Below, in pieces: positions 8,665-17,637 of a DNA stretch of 64,000 bases. The notes below the pieces were generated by a model, which was not told the DNA's origin, searched no databases, and saw nothing but the letters and a program-made list of their open reading frames with translations. The translations under genes and the position numbers were made by a program. Numbering within the stretch: position 1 is the stretch's first letter; each line of letters starts with the position of its first letter. This stretch comes from DATBHM01 sp963772375 (GTDB taxonomy: Bacteria > Actinomycetota > UBA4738 > JACQTL01). The stretch is taken from NCBI GenBank assembly GCA_963772375.1, contig CAVYXG010000005.1:682001-746000 (forward strand), in the 5' to 3' direction.

Positions 8665-9549
8665 TCAGCGGTCGAGGATCGTCAGGTCGAGCGCGCGGAG
8701 GCGTTCGGGGTCGGCGAGGAAGTCGAGCTCGACGATCTTCCGGTTCCTGATCGTGATGGCCCCGACCGCGAACGGCTCCCCGTCGCGCAGCGAGACCGCG
8801 CCCACGGCGCCGTTGACGAGCGCCGGATGCAGGTCGAGGCCCAGCCGCGAGTAGAACAGGGCCTGGCCGGCCACGGCCCTCGCTCCGCGAACCTCCGTGA
8901 ACCCGCCCTGGGCGGGGCCGAAGTCCGCGCGCACCACGACGTCGGGGTCCAGCACCTCGAGCAGCGCCGCGAAGTCGCCGTCGCGCGCGGCAGCCATGAA
9001 GGCGTCCACGACCTCGCGCTGGGTCTCGAGGTCGGCGTCGGGCGCGGTGTGCTCGCCCCGAACGCGCCGGCGGGCGCGGCTGGCGAGCTGGCGCGCCGCC
9101 TCGGGGGAGCGGTCGATGATCGGGGCGATCTCGTCGAACGGCACCGCGAACATGTCGTGCAGCACGAACGCGAGCCGCTCGGCGGGCGTCAGCGTCTCGA
9201 GGACCACGAGCAGGGCGAGGCCCACCGAGTCGGCCAGCAGCGCCTCGTGTTCGGGGTCGGTCCCGTCGGCGGGGTCGACGATCGGGTCGGGGATGCGATC
9301 GACCTCGAGCGGCTCCTCACGGCGGGTCCGGCGCGAGCGGAGCACGTTGAGCGAGGTACGTGCGACGACGGTCGTGAGCCAGGCACCGAGGTTCTCGACG
9401 TCGCTCGTGTCGGTTCGGCTGAGCCGGAGCCAGGCCTCCTGGACGGCGTCGTCGGCCTCGGAGAGCGAGCCGAGCATCCGGTAGGCCACCGCCCGCAGGC
9501 GGGTTCGGTGCTCCTCGAATCGTTCGGCGAGCCACTGCTGTTCGTTCAT
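8665..9549 (-). CDS. sigJ: ECF41-type RNA polymerase sigma factor (SigJ-like) with SnoaL-like C-terminal domain
   Basis: 294 residues. Sigma region 2 (AYRMLGSLSEADDAVQEAWLR, residues 23-43) and region 4 (LTPAERLAFVLHDMFAVPFDEIAPII with helix-turn-helix to about residue 175) are followed by a ~100-residue SnoaL-like domain. The latter contains DPDVVVRADFGPAQGG and a terminal DGEPFAVG-like stretch. This matches ECF group 41, in which the C-terminal extension modulates activity and replaces a separate anti-sigma factor. It is divergent from a small membrane protein whose upstream region contains an ECF41-like sequence. The gene symbol is by family resemblance only. Confidence 0.87.
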   Translation of the reverse strand: MNEQQWLAERFEEHRTRLRAVAYRMLGSLSEADDAVQEAWLRLSRTDTSDVENLGAWLTTVVARTSLNVLRSRRTRREEPLEVDRIPDPIVDPADGTDPEHEALLADSVGLALLVVLETLTPAERLAFVLHDMFAVPFDEIAPIIDRSPEAARQLASRARRRVRGEHTAPDADLETQREVVDAFMAAARDGDFAALLEVLDPDVVVRADFGPAQGGFTEVRGARAVAGQALFYSRLGLDLHPALVNGAVGAVSLRDGEPFAVGAITIRNRKIVELDFLADPERLRALDLTILDR

Positions 9550-9645
9550 CGGTCACATCCCTCGTGCGCTTCGTGTCATTGAAGTAGACCCGCGGGATCC
9601 GGGCGATGTGACCAGCGTCGCAGATCGGTGGAGGGCAGTCGCTGA

Positions 9646-9669
9646 TGTCACGGGGCGTCCTGGCTCGTC
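9646..9669 (+). promoter_or_regulatory. Candidate ECF41-type promoter
   Basis: TGTCAC (9646-9651) followed after 14 nt by CGTC (9666-9669), between sigJ and the small membrane gene at 9701. ECF41 sigma factors are reported to use a TGTCACA -35 and CGTC -10. The spacing here may be short and a second CGTC lies closer, so this is a weak call. Confidence 0.3.
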
Positions 9670-9700
9670 CTCACTGCAGGAACATGGAGGTGTGACAGCA

Positions 9701-9943
9701 ATGCTCGACACGAGACGCACGACGCAGCCGATCGAGAAGATCGACCTCCGCGCCCAGGCCTCGCCAGCGCCGAAGGCGACACGCGACGGGCCGGGCATCG
9801 TCTCGAGGTTGTTCTGGTTCATGGTCGGGTTCGGCGTCATGGTCGCGGGGTTCGCGCTGATGCTGAGCGTCTTCGTCGCGTTCATCGGGCTCCCGCTGTT
9901 CGTGTTCGGCGTGGCGCTCATGCAGAGCCAGGACCGTTCCTGA
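9701..9943 (+). CDS. Small two-segment membrane protein
   Basis: 80 residues from an ATG preceded by GGAGG about 10 nt upstream. After a polar N-terminus (MLDTRRTTQPIEKIDLR), residues ~30-75 form nearly continuous hydrophobic sequence (LFWFMVGFGVMVAGFALMLSVF, then IGLPLFVFGVALM), probably a helical hairpin. There is no known family. Its divergent position beside sigJ suggests it may belong to that regulon. Confidence 0.65.
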   Translation: MLDTRRTTQPIEKIDLRAQASPAPKATRDGPGIVSRLFWFMVGFGVMVAGFALMLSVFVAFIGLPLFVFGVALMQSQDRS

Positions 9944-10026
9944 CTCGAGGCCGTCAAACGCGAACGCCGGCAGCTGGTGGATCGTGCTCCCGAGTCTGGC
10001 GAACGGCGAGTTCTCGTTGGGCGCGG

Positions 10027-10344
10027 TCAGCCGTTCGACGCGCGCGGCTTGACGCCAACCGCGAGCGCCACCTGCGTCAGGTCGGACCGCACACCGCCGA
10101 CCTCCGCCTGGAGGCGGTCGATCCGACCGTCGAGGCGCTGTTCGGTCGCTTGCAGCTCGGCCTTGACCTCCTTGCGGAACTCGGCGACCTCACCCCTGAT
10201 CTCCGTTCGGAAATCGGCGAACTCCCCTCGAAGCCCGTTCAGTGCACGATCGTGGGAGTCGGCTTGGCCCTTGGTCATCCGGGCCAGGATGATGCTCGCC
10301 GCCGAGACGAGCACTCCGATGATCACCGTGTTCACGGCATCCAT
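10027..10344 (-). CDS. Small membrane-anchored coiled-coil protein
   Basis: 105 residues. The N-terminal segment NTVIIGVLVSAASIILA is one membrane helix. Residues ~28-90 are a charged amphipathic coiled coil with repeated spacing (EFADFRTEIRGEVAEFRKEV, then DGRIDRLQAEV). The layout suggests an oligomeric membrane-tethered protein. The role is unknown. It lies in the same orientation as 10424-10756. Confidence 0.7.
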   Translation of the reverse strand: MDAVNTVIIGVLVSAASIILARMTKGQADSHDRALNGLRGEFADFRTEIRGEVAEFRKEVKAELQATEQRLDGRIDRLQAEVGGVRSDLTQVALAVGVKPRASNG

Positions 10345-10423
10345 TGGATCGATTCCTCTCCGGGGGAGGAATTGCCGTTCGTGGATCGAACCCTGGCAGC
10401 AGGCACCGACGCGACCGATCGCG

Positions 10424-10756
10424 TCACTCGAGTGCCTCGGTCGCGCCGCGTTCTGCCGTGGATGCGATTCGGGTGAGCTCGCGACGGCCGTCGGCGAGGT
10501 TCGTTCGGACCATGCGGACAGCCCATGAGCTCGAATCGGAGCGCTGCTCCGCCCGACATTCGATTCGCCTCATCTCGTCGTCGAGTCGGTTCAGGCTCTC
10601 CACCACCGAGAGAACGGACGTCTTGATCCGGTTGAACTCGCGGGAGGTCGACCGCTCGCGCCAGACGCCGCGATCGTGGATCGCCCAGATGGTGATTCCG
10701 GCGATGCCGACGATCAAGAAGCCGACATAGACCAGCACCTGGCTCAGTTCATCCAT
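10424..10756 (-). CDS. Small membrane protein with cytoplasmic coiled coil
   Basis: 110 residues. The N-terminal helix LVYVGFLIVGIAGITIWAI (about 8-26) is followed by a basic charged region predicted as an alpha-helical coil (FNRIKTSVLSVVESLNRLDDEM). It resembles the neighbour at 10027 in layout but not in sequence. Homology is not recognised. Confidence 0.65.
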   Translation of the reverse strand: MDELSQVLVYVGFLIVGIAGITIWAIHDRGVWRERSTSREFNRIKTSVLSVVESLNRLDDEMRRIECRAEQRSDSSSWAVRMVRTNLADGRRELTRIASTAERGATEALE

Positions 10757-10891
10757 GACCGCCTCCTCGATGCGGATGCAACTCGATCATGCCCGGCTCG
10801 GAGGGCCAGTTGCCGGCCCCGCGAGTCCGGGAGCAACACGAATCCCGACCGTAGCAGCAGCACAAAGCGCGAAGTCAAGCCCCGTTCAGGG

Positions 10892-13800
10892 TCAGGCCGA
10901 GCCGTCTCCGGGAGCCGAGGCTTGCGCCATTGCGGCGGTCGGCAGGGCTCGGGCGCGTTCGAGCCAGGGGTTCGCGCGGAGGTGTTCGAAGATCTCGGCG
11001 GCCTCGGCCACGAGCGGGCCCGTCTCGGCGTGGTGGTCCTGGGCGGCGAGCCATTCGGCGTGCTCCAGCAGGGTGACCGCCAGCTCGAACGGCATCGCGA
11101 TCTCACGGAAGGTCTTCTCGGCGGCGAAGAACCCGGCCTCGACCGAGTCGTCCTCGCCCCGCGCCGCGGCGAGCCGGGCCGCGAGCCGGGCGCCGTTCGC
11201 CCGCAGGTACGGCGTGACCAGCCCGGGCCGGGCGCCCCGGATGACGTCGAGCAGCTCGTCGGCCCGTTCCAGATCGCCGAGGTCGAACGCCGCCTCGATC
11301 ACCTGGACCAGCGCCCGCTTGACCGTCGGCGTCGGAAGGCCGATGCGCCCGATTCCGCCGAGGAGGTCCGTCGCTGCCTCGACGGCCTCGGCGGGCCTCC
11401 CCTGCGCCCGCAGGAACTCGGCCCCGACGGCCGCAAACACCATCCGGAGCTCTTCGTTGTCGGACGAGCCGGCCCACGTGTGCTCGTCCATCAGGGCCGC
11501 CGCGGCCGCGAGCTCACCCCGTCGGACGTGGAGCGGGATGAGGTCGAGCAGGCCCGACGAGGCCCAGGGGAGGGACGCGAGCTCCTCCATGGCGCGGGCC
11601 GCGTCGGCCCACTCCACCGCCTCGTCCCATCGGCCGAGCGAGAGCAACGCGTAGATCGAACCGGTCAGCCACGAGATCTCCTCGGGACGGCTCCCGATCC
11701 TGCGGGCGAGCGCGAGCGCCTGTTCGGTGAGCTCGAGCAGATCGTCGAATCGATCGAGGGACTCCTGCGCCACCGACAGGTTGTTGTACGCGCGCAACGC
11801 GGCCGGCCCCAGGTCGTGCGCCAGCGCCACCTTGAGGGCCCGTTCGAGGAGCACCGTCGACTCGTCCAACCGGCCGCCGCGCTGGAGGCTGATGGCCCGG
11901 CTGGACAGGGCGTTCGAATACACGTCCGGCAGCTCCAGCTGCTCGCCGAGCTCGAGCGCCTCCTCGAGATACGGAACGGCTTGCACGTGCGCCCCGGCGA
12001 TCGCCAGGAATCGTCCGACCTGGCCCGCCACCGTCGCCCGGTCGACGTCGGCCTCCTCCCCGGACATCACCTCGTGGGCCCGGCGCACGCGCTCGAGGGC
12101 CTGGTCCAGGCGGTCCAGCTCGAACTCGATCTCGGCCACGCGGGCCTGAACACGGGCGGCGGCGTGGGGCTGGCCCGCCTCCTCGAACAGCGCGGTAGCG
12201 TGCTCGAAGGAGGACGTCGCGTCGTCCATGTGCCCGCGGAGGGTGGACATCTGGCCGAGCCGCTCGGTGAGCTCGGCACGTTCCAGGGCAGAGTCGGCGA
12301 TCTCGGCCGCCTGGCGGAAGTACGTCTCGGCCTCCTCGGCGGCTGCGAGGCCGGCGGCGCGCTCGGCGGCCCGGACCAGCATGCGGCCGGCGCGTTCGCG
12401 GATGTCGCGGGCGTCGTCGGCGTCGGGGGCCATGCGGTAGGCCTCCATGAGGTGGGAGGCGACGACCTCGACGATCTCCTCCTCCTCGTCGCCCCAGGCC
12501 TGTTCGAGGTAGGCGGCGACGCGGAGGTGGCGGTCCTTGCGGTCGCGCTTGGAGACGGTCTCGTAGGCGACGGTGCGGACGAGGTCCTGGAGGAACCCGT
12601 ACTGGCCGCGTTCGGGGGAGCGCGGGTCGGCCTGGACGGAGAGGACCTCCTTGGCCACGAGGGCGGCGAGGAGGGGCTCGAGGTCGCGTTCCTCGAGGTG
12701 GCTGAGGGCGGTGAGCGCGGCGCGGGTGAACGTCTTGCCGAGCACGGCGGCGTCCTGGACCAGCCTCCGCTCGTCCGGTTCCAGGCCGTCGAGCCGGGCG
12801 GCGATGAGCGCGTGGAGGGTCTCGGGGATCTGGAGGTCGTGGATCGTGTCCTTGGGGCGATAGACCGAGCCCTCCTGCACGAGCAGGCCGCGGTCGAGCA
12901 GCATGCGGATGGTCTCGACGGCGTACAGCGGAACCCCCTCGGCGCGCTCGAGGATCTTGTGCGTGAGCTCCTTGGGGAGCCCGGGGACGAACCCGGTGAG
13001 GAGCTGTTCCATCGCCTGGGGGTCGAGCGGTTCCAGCGAGATGGCGGTGGCGACGCGCTTCGGTTGGAGCTGGGCGCTCGGCCGGGAGAGCGTCATCACG
13101 AAGATCGGGAGGCTTCGCGACCACTCCATGAGGTGGTCGATGAACTCGAGGAGCGAGGGGTCGGCCCACTGGAGGTCCTCGAAGACCATGACGACCGGTT
13201 CGGATTCGGAGATGCGTTCGAAGAACAGGCGCCAGCCGGCGAACAGGTCGCCGCGGTCGGGGGCGGTTCGGTCCTCGAGGCCGATGAGGTGGGCGAGGCG
13301 CGGTTCGACGAAGCGCTGGTCCTCTTCGTCGTGGACGAACTGCTGGACGACGTCGTGGAGCTTCTGCTGGGCGGTCGTGCGGTCCTCGCCCTCGACGATG
13401 CCGGCGCGGCCGCGGACCATCTCGGCGAGCGCCCAGTACGTGACGCCCTCGCCGTAGGACAGGCACCGGCCACGGTGCCACCGGAACAGGCGATTGAGGC
13501 CGTCCATGTACTTGAAGAACTCCCAGGCCAGGCGGGACTTGCCGATGCCGGCGATGCCGGTGACCTGGACCAGGTGGGCCTTGGCCTGGTCGGTGGCGGC
13601 GTGGAACAGGTCCTTGACTAACTTGAGCTCGCGTTCGCGCCCGACGAACGGGGGCTCGAGGCCCTCGGGCTTCATGAGGCCGCCGAGGCCGGCGACGATG
13701 CGGCCGACGCGCCAGAGCTGGAGGGGCTCCTGCTTGCCCTTCAGCGAATGGACGCCGGCGTCCTCGTAGGCGATGGAGACGTCGGTGGCGCGCTTGGTGG

Positions 13801-14428
13801 CGTCGCCGACGAACACGCTGCCGGGTTCGGCGACCGACTGGATCCGGGAGGCGGTGTTGACCATGTCGCCGGTGACCATGCCCTCGCCTTTGGCGTGGAG
13901 GTCGACGGTGGCTTCGCCGGTGAGGACGCCCGCTCTGGCCTCGAGGTCTTCGGCGTTGATCTCCCGGCCGAGCTGGGCGACCGCCTCGAGGAGCTCGAGG
14001 GCGGCGCGGACTGCCCGCTCGGCGTCGTCCTCCTGGGCGGTGGGGGCACCCCACACGGCCATGACGGCGTCGCCGATGAACTTCTCGACGGTGCCGCCGT
14101 ACCGCTCGACGACGGTGCGGCAGGTGTCGAAGTACCGGGAGAGGAGGTCGCGAACCTCTTCGGAGTCTCGGGCCTCGGAGAGGGTGGTGAACCCGACGAG
14201 GTCAGCGAAGAGGACCGAGATCAGCCGCCGCTCGGTGGCGGGTGGCGGTTGGGTGGTGGCGGCGCTCACCGGGGTGGCTGCGAGCTGCGAGCCGCACTCC
14301 CCGCAGAACTTCACGGTGGGTGGGTTCGGCGAGCCACAGGTTAGGCACGCGAGCGCAAGCGCCGAGCCGCACTCACCACAGAACTTGCGCCCGGGGTCGT
14401 TCTCAGACCCGCATGACGAGCAGACCAA
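10892..14428 (-). CDS. Double zinc-ribbon / class III nucleotide cyclase / AAA ATPase / TPR protein
   Basis: 1178 residues. Two CxxC...CxxC zinc ribbons (3-45) are followed by a class III adenylate/guanylate cyclase domain (~66-240). It has metal Asp76 (FADLVGF), Asp120 (FIGDAVMAVWG) and the transition-state Asn191/Arg195 (VNTASR), so the domain should be active. An AAA/NTPase region then has Walker A GIAGIGKS (291-298) and Walker B VMVFEDLQWAD (413-423). Residues ~620-1150 are TPR-like helical repeats. The layout is a STAND-type signalling ATPase coupled to a cyclase. A paralogue of almost equal length lies at 58585-62124. The ligand is not evident. Confidence 0.93.
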   Translation of the reverse strand: MVCSSCGSENDPGRKFCGECGSALALACLTCGSPNPPTVKFCGECGSQLAATPVSAATTQPPPATERRLISVLFADLVGFTTLSEARDSEEVRDLLSRYFDTCRTVVERYGGTVEKFIGDAVMAVWGAPTAQEDDAERAVRAALELLEAVAQLGREINAEDLEARAGVLTGEATVDLHAKGEGMVTGDMVNTASRIQSVAEPGSVFVGDATKRATDVSIAYEDAGVHSLKGKQEPLQLWRVGRIVAGLGGLMKPEGLEPPFVGRERELKLVKDLFHAATDQAKAHLVQVTGIAGIGKSRLAWEFFKYMDGLNRLFRWHRGRCLSYGEGVTYWALAEMVRGRAGIVEGEDRTTAQQKLHDVVQQFVHDEEDQRFVEPRLAHLIGLEDRTAPDRGDLFAGWRLFFERISESEPVVMVFEDLQWADPSLLEFIDHLMEWSRSLPIFVMTLSRPSAQLQPKRVATAISLEPLDPQAMEQLLTGFVPGLPKELTHKILERAEGVPLYAVETIRMLLDRGLLVQEGSVYRPKDTIHDLQIPETLHALIAARLDGLEPDERRLVQDAAVLGKTFTRAALTALSHLEERDLEPLLAALVAKEVLSVQADPRSPERGQYGFLQDLVRTVAYETVSKRDRKDRHLRVAAYLEQAWGDEEEEIVEVVASHLMEAYRMAPDADDARDIRERAGRMLVRAAERAAGLAAAEEAETYFRQAAEIADSALERAELTERLGQMSTLRGHMDDATSSFEHATALFEEAGQPHAAARVQARVAEIEFELDRLDQALERVRRAHEVMSGEEADVDRATVAGQVGRFLAIAGAHVQAVPYLEEALELGEQLELPDVYSNALSSRAISLQRGGRLDESTVLLERALKVALAHDLGPAALRAYNNLSVAQESLDRFDDLLELTEQALALARRIGSRPEEISWLTGSIYALLSLGRWDEAVEWADAARAMEELASLPWASSGLLDLIPLHVRRGELAAAAALMDEHTWAGSSDNEELRMVFAAVGAEFLRAQGRPAEAVEAATDLLGGIGRIGLPTPTVKRALVQVIEAAFDLGDLERADELLDVIRGARPGLVTPYLRANGARLAARLAAARGEDDSVEAGFFAAEKTFREIAMPFELAVTLLEHAEWLAAQDHHAETGPLVAEAAEIFEHLRANPWLERARALPTAAMAQASAPGDGSA

Positions 14429-14512
14429 GCGAACTCCTCCTCCAACGTCGGCACGACGAAGGGTACGCGCTCGGACTTCTTGTCCCGTGGCCGGGTCATC
14501 CCGGCCTGACGG

Positions 14513-14827
14513 CTACGTCAGTTTCGCCGCTGCGAAAGCGAGGCCCGCCACCGCGAAGACCAGGCTGGAGCACAGCACGACGAGGTTGCGGAACAGCACG
14601 TGTGTCTCGCGAACCAGGGTCTCGAGGATGTCGCCACGCACCTCGCTGCGCAGGATGTCGAAGCGAAGGTTCATCCGCTCCTCGAGCTGGCGAAGATCCT
14701 CCTTGGTGGCGACGTCGGCCCAGCCGACGGGTGGAAGAAGCTCCATCAGCGTCTCCGCCGCTTCGGGTCCGAGCTCCTGTTCGACTCGGAGGAACAGCTC
14801 GTGCCGTGCCCGTTCATCGACTGCCAT
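14513..14827 (-). CDS. Small coiled-coil protein with C-terminal membrane helix
   Basis: 104 residues starting at an ATG preceded by GGAGGAG. A helical N-terminal half (ARHELFLRVEQELGPEAAETLMELLP) is followed by DVATKEDLRQLEERMNLRF, a coiled coil. A C-terminal membrane segment (LVVLCSSLVFAVAGLAFAAAKL) closes the protein. The T-KEDL-L--RM pattern recalls the DUF1640/CCDC90-like coiled-coil proteins. The role is unknown. Confidence 0.75.
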   Translation of the reverse strand: MAVDERARHELFLRVEQELGPEAAETLMELLPPVGWADVATKEDLRQLEERMNLRFDILRSEVRGDILETLVRETHVLFRNLVVLCSSLVFAVAGLAFAAAKLT

Positions 14828-14946
14828 TGTGCTCCTCCCGTTGGAACGACGCCAAGGCGACCGGAGGAGGTGCGGTGAGGCTACTCCGGGGCACCGACAC
14901 CGAAACGGTGGCGCCGGGTACAGTCGCCGGAGGGTAGGTTGAGAGC

Positions 14947-15186
14947 ATGCAGGGCCAGGGCAGACCACGATTTGAGCAGGCGCTGAGGGCCGAGAACCCA
15001 CTGCAGGCCCTCCGGTCGGAGATTCGCTCGCTCCTCGACGAGGGGTGGAGCCGTGAGGCGCTCCTGCGTCAGTTGGAGTCGGATCGTGATGTCGTTCGCG
15101 CCGAGGGGCGATCGGACGACGAGGACGTGCTGCTCGAGGCGATGGACTTCCTGTCGGGTTGGGCCAGCCCGCAGATGAAGCTGTAG
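14947..15186 (+). CDS. Small hypothetical protein
   Basis: 79 residues with a purine-rich leader (GGAGGG) upstream of the ATG. Mostly helical and charged: PLQALRSEIRSLLDEGWSREALLRQLE and then DEDVLLEAMDFLSGW. It lies 58 bp before the SEC-C gene in the same direction, so the two may be co-transcribed. No known family. Confidence 0.65.
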   Translation: MQGQGRPRFEQALRAENPLQALRSEIRSLLDEGWSREALLRQLESDRDVVRAEGRSDDEDVLLEAMDFLSGWASPQMKL

Positions 15187-15244
15187 CGTTCGACACCGTC
15201 CGTTCGGCAATCGATCTTCCCCGGAACAGGAGCTCTGCCCGACC

Positions 15245-16771
15245 ATGGGGAAGTCGGCTCGACGGAGGAAGGAGCAGGCCCGGGCTCGCCGCCGGCAGCA
15301 GGGCCTGCAGTCGGCTCGCGCCTCGTCCGCCAGGGCGACGGTGGACCGGGTCATGGCCGAGGTGCAGCAGAACATCGACGCCACGGTCGATCCGGCGACG
15401 CCACCCGAGGAAGCGGCGCGTGCGCTGCTCGCGATCTACGGGGACTCGCTGCCGCCGGCCGGGATGCCGCTCCTGCTCGAGGCCGGCGTGGGGGGGCGCG
15501 CGGCGGCGGTGGCCGCCGAGGTCGCGCGGATCGCGCCCGGGAGCCTCGCGGCGGTCTCGCTCGCGGGGCGCCTCGCGGAGGACGACGAGGACTGGGAGCG
15601 CGCGATCTCGCTCTACCGGGGAGCCCTCGAGACGACGCCCGAGACGGCCCCCGACGGCACGTGGCCCGAGGACGGGGAGTCGGTCCGTTCGGAGCTCCTG
15701 CAGCGCGTTGCCGGCTGCCTCCTGGAACAGGACCGCGTCGCGGACGCGCTGGACGCGGCGTTCGAGGCGTGCCGCGACGATCCCGGGCTCGTCGACGCCC
15801 AGCAGGCCCTGGCGGCGGCGTTGCTCGCGGCGTGGAGCAGGCGGGATCTCGCTCCGTCCGCGCGGTGTTCGTGCGGGTCGGGGCTGGACTTCGGCTCCTG
15901 CTGCCGGCGGCGCGAGGAGGCGGCGCTGGCGCGGTTCGAGGACCGTTCGCCGATGTACGAGCTCCGCGACGGGCTGCGGGGGTTCCTCGACCGGCCGGAC
16001 ATCGAGCCGTACGTCGTGGAGGGCGTCCGCCGGTGGTACCTCGACCGGCTGCCGTCGGAGGTGGGTGACCCGGGCGAGGAGGAGGCCCGGATCGCGATCG
16101 AGCGGGCGCTCCTGACCATGGGGCCGGGGGACGACGACTCCACTCTGCTGGACGCGTTCGCGGACGAACCGGCGACGCCCGCTTCGCTCGCCCGGCGGGC
16201 ACGGGAGTGGAGGCGGTTCGCGAGGTTCGGGCTGTGGGAGGTGTCCTCGACGAGGGCCGACCCCGGGCTGTTGCTCCAGGACCTGGTGTCCGGGGAGCTC
16301 GTGTTCACGGCGGTCGCGCCGGAGCAGCTCGAACGGCTCCCGCGGTGGTCGGTGCTGATTTCGGGCCATAAGCCATTAGCTGACGCCCTCGATGCCAAGG
16401 CCGGCACGCTGGTGGGGCTGCATGCGGTCGCGGCCGGGATCGTCGCGTCGGCCGCGCACCGACTTGAGGGCGCCAATCGAGAGGTGGGGATAGCGGTGAT
16501 CATCGGGCTGGTGGTCGGGGGTGCATTCGCGCTGCGGGGGTTTCAGATCCAGTCGTACAACCGGCAGCCGAGCCCCCGGTCGCTGTGGTCTCACGCAACG
16601 CTCGAACCAGAGGAGATTCGATTCGAGTTCCTTTCGGCTCGCTTCCGCGCGCTGGAGGAGAACCGGATGAAGCTGGATGCGAAGGCGGGCAGCATCGCCC
16701 ATAGTCTGGAGGTGCTTGCGGGGGTAGGTTCGACGGTGGCACTCACCGCCTTCGTGGAGTTGATCGCGTGA
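15245..16771 (+). CDS. SEC-C/TPR protein fused to an unrelated membrane domain
   Basis: 508 residues. Residues 1-30 are very basic. Residues ~70-205 look like TPR helices, and a SEC-C zinc motif (CSCGSGLDFGSCC, about 209-221) follows. Up to about residue 373 (LPRWSVL) it reads as an ordinary SEC-C protein. The last ~135 residues change character: two D-K-A motifs (LDAKAGTLVGLHAV and KLDAKAGSIAHSLEVL), three hydrophobic segments and a TTA codon, rare in this genome, right at the join (near 16378). The C-terminal part resembles small TM effector-like proteins with an aDxKA helix; this is a tentative likeness. A gene fusion by deletion or insertion is likely. Confidence 0.75.
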   Translation: MGKSARRRKEQARARRRQQGLQSARASSARATVDRVMAEVQQNIDATVDPATPPEEAARALLAIYGDSLPPAGMPLLLEAGVGGRAAAVAAEVARIAPGSLAAVSLAGRLAEDDEDWERAISLYRGALETTPETAPDGTWPEDGESVRSELLQRVAGCLLEQDRVADALDAAFEACRDDPGLVDAQQALAAALLAAWSRRDLAPSARCSCGSGLDFGSCCRRREEAALARFEDRSPMYELRDGLRGFLDRPDIEPYVVEGVRRWYLDRLPSEVGDPGEEEARIAIERALLTMGPGDDDSTLLDAFADEPATPASLARRAREWRRFARFGLWEVSSTRADPGLLLQDLVSGELVFTAVAPEQLERLPRWSVLISGHKPLADALDAKAGTLVGLHAVAAGIVASAAHRLEGANREVGIAVIIGLVVGGAFALRGFQIQSYNRQPSPRSLWSHATLEPEEIRFEFLSARFRALEENRMKLDAKAGSIAHSLEVLAGVGSTVALTAFVELIA

Positions 16772-17037
16772 GAACCAAGCCACGCCGGGTCCAGTGGAAT
16801 CCGACCCCACCGCCGCTTCCGCCGCCGCCGGACCAGCCTGAGGATCGCTTCGGTGACAACGGATGGCTCTCGCGGCGCCTCTCACGCAGGTTCGAACGCG
16901 GGGCGCAGGAAGCGATCGGTGAGCTGGCCCCCAGATCCCGTCCGGACCCTTCAGGCGGATCACCGAAACCGCCGGCATTGCCGGACCCGCCGCCGCAGGA
17001 GCCCGACGTGGACCGGAGGGGCGGCGGGCCTTCCTAA
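16768..17037 (+). CDS. Proline-rich hypothetical protein overlapping the fusion gene
   Basis: 89 residues starting at a GTG that overlaps the upstream stop (GTGA), so translation is coupled. Proline-rich at both ends (PTPPPLPPPPDQP and PPALPDPPPQEPD) with a basic helix between (WLSRRLSRRFERGAQEAI). No family is recognised. Tight coupling suggests that it works with the membrane part of the preceding gene. Confidence 0.55.
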   Translation: MRTKPRRVQWNPTPPPLPPPPDQPEDRFGDNGWLSRRLSRRFERGAQEAIGELAPRSRPDPSGGSPKPPALPDPPPQEPDVDRRGGGPS

Positions 17038-17100
17038 CGTCGACGCGGGCGCGGAGAGCGTCAACGAGGCCGGCGAATGAGCCGACACCCGGAGGGTGCC

Positions 17101-17397
17101 TTACCCCGCCGCGCGGCGATGGTTGAGCTCTTCGCCAACTGCGGACGCGAACCGCTCGACGGTGGAGATCCTGGGATCGAGCTCGCCACTCTCCAGGCGC
17201 GCCAGGGCTGACTTGGACGTTCCCATCCGAGCGGCGACCGCGGTCTGACTGAGCCCGAGCTCCTTGCGGCGGTCAGCGAGGGACCTGAGGAGCCGGCGAG
17301 TCCGGAGCGCCGCCTCCACCATCTTCGGGAAATCTGGGTTGGCGCTGGCCCGCTCCTCCGTCACCTCGTCGAGAAAGTCCTTGCTCATGGCATCCAC
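17101..17397 (-). CDS. HigA-like XRE-family antitoxin
   Basis: 98 residues (GTG at 17397; ATG at 17388 is the alternative). A helix-turn-helix of the Cro/CI type occupies the C-terminal half: LADRRKELGLSQTAVAARMGTSKSALARLESGELDPRISTVERFA. It lies directly downstream of a decayed HigB-like toxin on the same strand, in the toxin-first order usual for higBA. It is now a solo antitoxin and repressor. Confidence 0.82.
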   Translation of the reverse strand: MDAMSKDFLDEVTEERASANPDFPKMVEAALRTRRLLRSLADRRKELGLSQTAVAARMGTSKSALARLESGELDPRISTVERFASAVGEELNHRRAAG

Positions 17398-17430
17398 ATG
17401 GTCCTATATCGATTCGAGATCGCAACTCCG

Positions 17431-17637
17431 CTATCGATCGGGCGGACCCCGAGACCGCCAATCCCGGAGGCGACGCTCCGCGAGGTCGATCGAGCGAGGC
17501 GGAGTCTTCCGGCTCGTCTTCCAGCCCGAGGAGGACCTGCCCCAGTCAATGTCAGACCTCCAGGATATGGTCGCCTCTGGGGAGACCGGACAGGGCTCGC
17601 AGGGTGACGTCCCCTAGCGGAACCTTGCTGGACCGAT
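17431..17637 (-). pseudogene. HigB/Gp49-like toxin remnant
   Basis: Two frames on the minus strand carry pieces of a RelE/HigB-like protein. The upstream piece reads GDVTLRALSGLPRGDHILEV and then meets a TGA. In another frame the downstream piece reads SGWKTSRKTPPRSIDLAERR, like the C-terminal FxKKTxKTPxxEIxxAxxR motif of Gp49/HigB proteins. The N-terminus and the middle are missing. Its place immediately upstream of the HigA-like gene supports the call. Confidence 0.65.

Noticed and set aside
10676..13621. A 981-residue plus-strand frame
   Set aside because: Antisense to the first large cyclase/AAA gene; compositionally biased, with no domain.
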